A stretch of DNA of 64,000 nt from Sodalis glossinidius str. 'morsitans' (GTDB taxonomy: Bacteria; Pseudomonadota; Gammaproteobacteria; Enterobacterales; Enterobacteriaceae): assembly GCF_000010085.1 (NCBI RefSeq), contig NC_007712.1, forward strand, positions 620,001-684,000. The letters run 5' to 3'. The notes beneath the pieces were generated by a model. The model worked only from the letters and a program-made list of their open reading frames with translations, was not told the DNA's origin and ran no database searches. Shown piece by piece: positions 63,936 through 64,000 of this stretch. Every line of letters starts with the position of its first letter. Positions within the stretch are counted from its first letter, which is position 1. The translations under genes and the position numbers were made by a program.

Positions 63936-64000
63936 CGCCTGAGCTCGCCGGACTCAGTCTGACAGGTGCTCCCGCACCGACATGGCGATTTTAAAGGAGC

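Overview
The window is chromosomal DNA of a gammaproteobacterium of the order Enterobacterales. Nearly every intact protein is recognisable as the close counterpart of an E. coli, Yersinia or Serratia protein, and the gene order follows enterobacterial synteny. The GC content looks mid-50s by eye. Essential genes are intact, but about a dozen dispensable genes are broken by one- or two-base indels and small deletions, with their sequences otherwise well preserved. That pattern fits a recently host-restricted insect symbiont of the Sodalis type (for example S. glossinidius or S. pierantonius). The species assignment is inference. No insertion sequence, CRISPR array or prophage was seen.

Layout. 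(1) Bases 1-31583 follow the E. coli 94-96 min region: amiB(partial)-mutL-miaA-hfq-hflX-hflK-hflC-yjeT-purA-[nsrR remnant]-rnr-rlmB-bsmA-[yjfP]-rpsF-priB-rpsR-rplI-[ytfB]-fklB-cysQ-[ytfJ]-ytfK-[ytfL]-[msrA]-tamA-tamB-ytfP-ppa-fbp-mpl. Square brackets mark decayed genes. Many E. coli genes of this interval are absent, including yjfI-aidB, ula, cycA-cpdB and ytfQRST. (2) Bases 31584-36400 are a junction holding [yhcN-like]-argR-[mdh]. An AT-rich gap follows, and then a cluster of three small phage-Mu-like DNA-binding proteins around sfsB. (3) Bases 36421-64000 follow the E. coli 71-72 min region: ispB-rplU-rpmA-[yhbE]-obgE-[accessory island]-[dacB]-greA-yhbY-rlmE-ftsH-folP-glmM-secG-tRNA-Leu-tRNA-fMet-rimP-nusA-infB-rbfA-truB-rpsO-pnp-nlpI-yrbN-deaD.

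Functionally the window is dominated by core information processing. It covers translation and ribosome assembly (rpsF-rplI, rplU-rpmA, obgE, rimP, infB, rbfA, truB, rpsO), RNA decay (rnr, pnp, deaD, hfq), transcription elongation (nusA, greA), mismatch repair, FtsH proteolysis with its HflKC partner, outer-membrane protein assembly (tamAB), and peptidoglycan, isoprenoid and folate metabolism.

The most unusual item is the accessory island between obgE and dacB (about 41.0-43.1 kb). It holds the wreck of a large gene with a three-copy MKxEPxN repeat and a C-terminal part resembling an aspzincin-type (M35-like) zinc metalloprotease domain of toxins and effectors. One missing base falls inside its HExxH motif. 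Restoring that base repairs both the motif and the reading frame. Other notable points are the inactivated mdh, the loss of nsrR except for a possible remnant, the frameshifted basic tail of RNase R, and the solo Mu-type HTH regulators.
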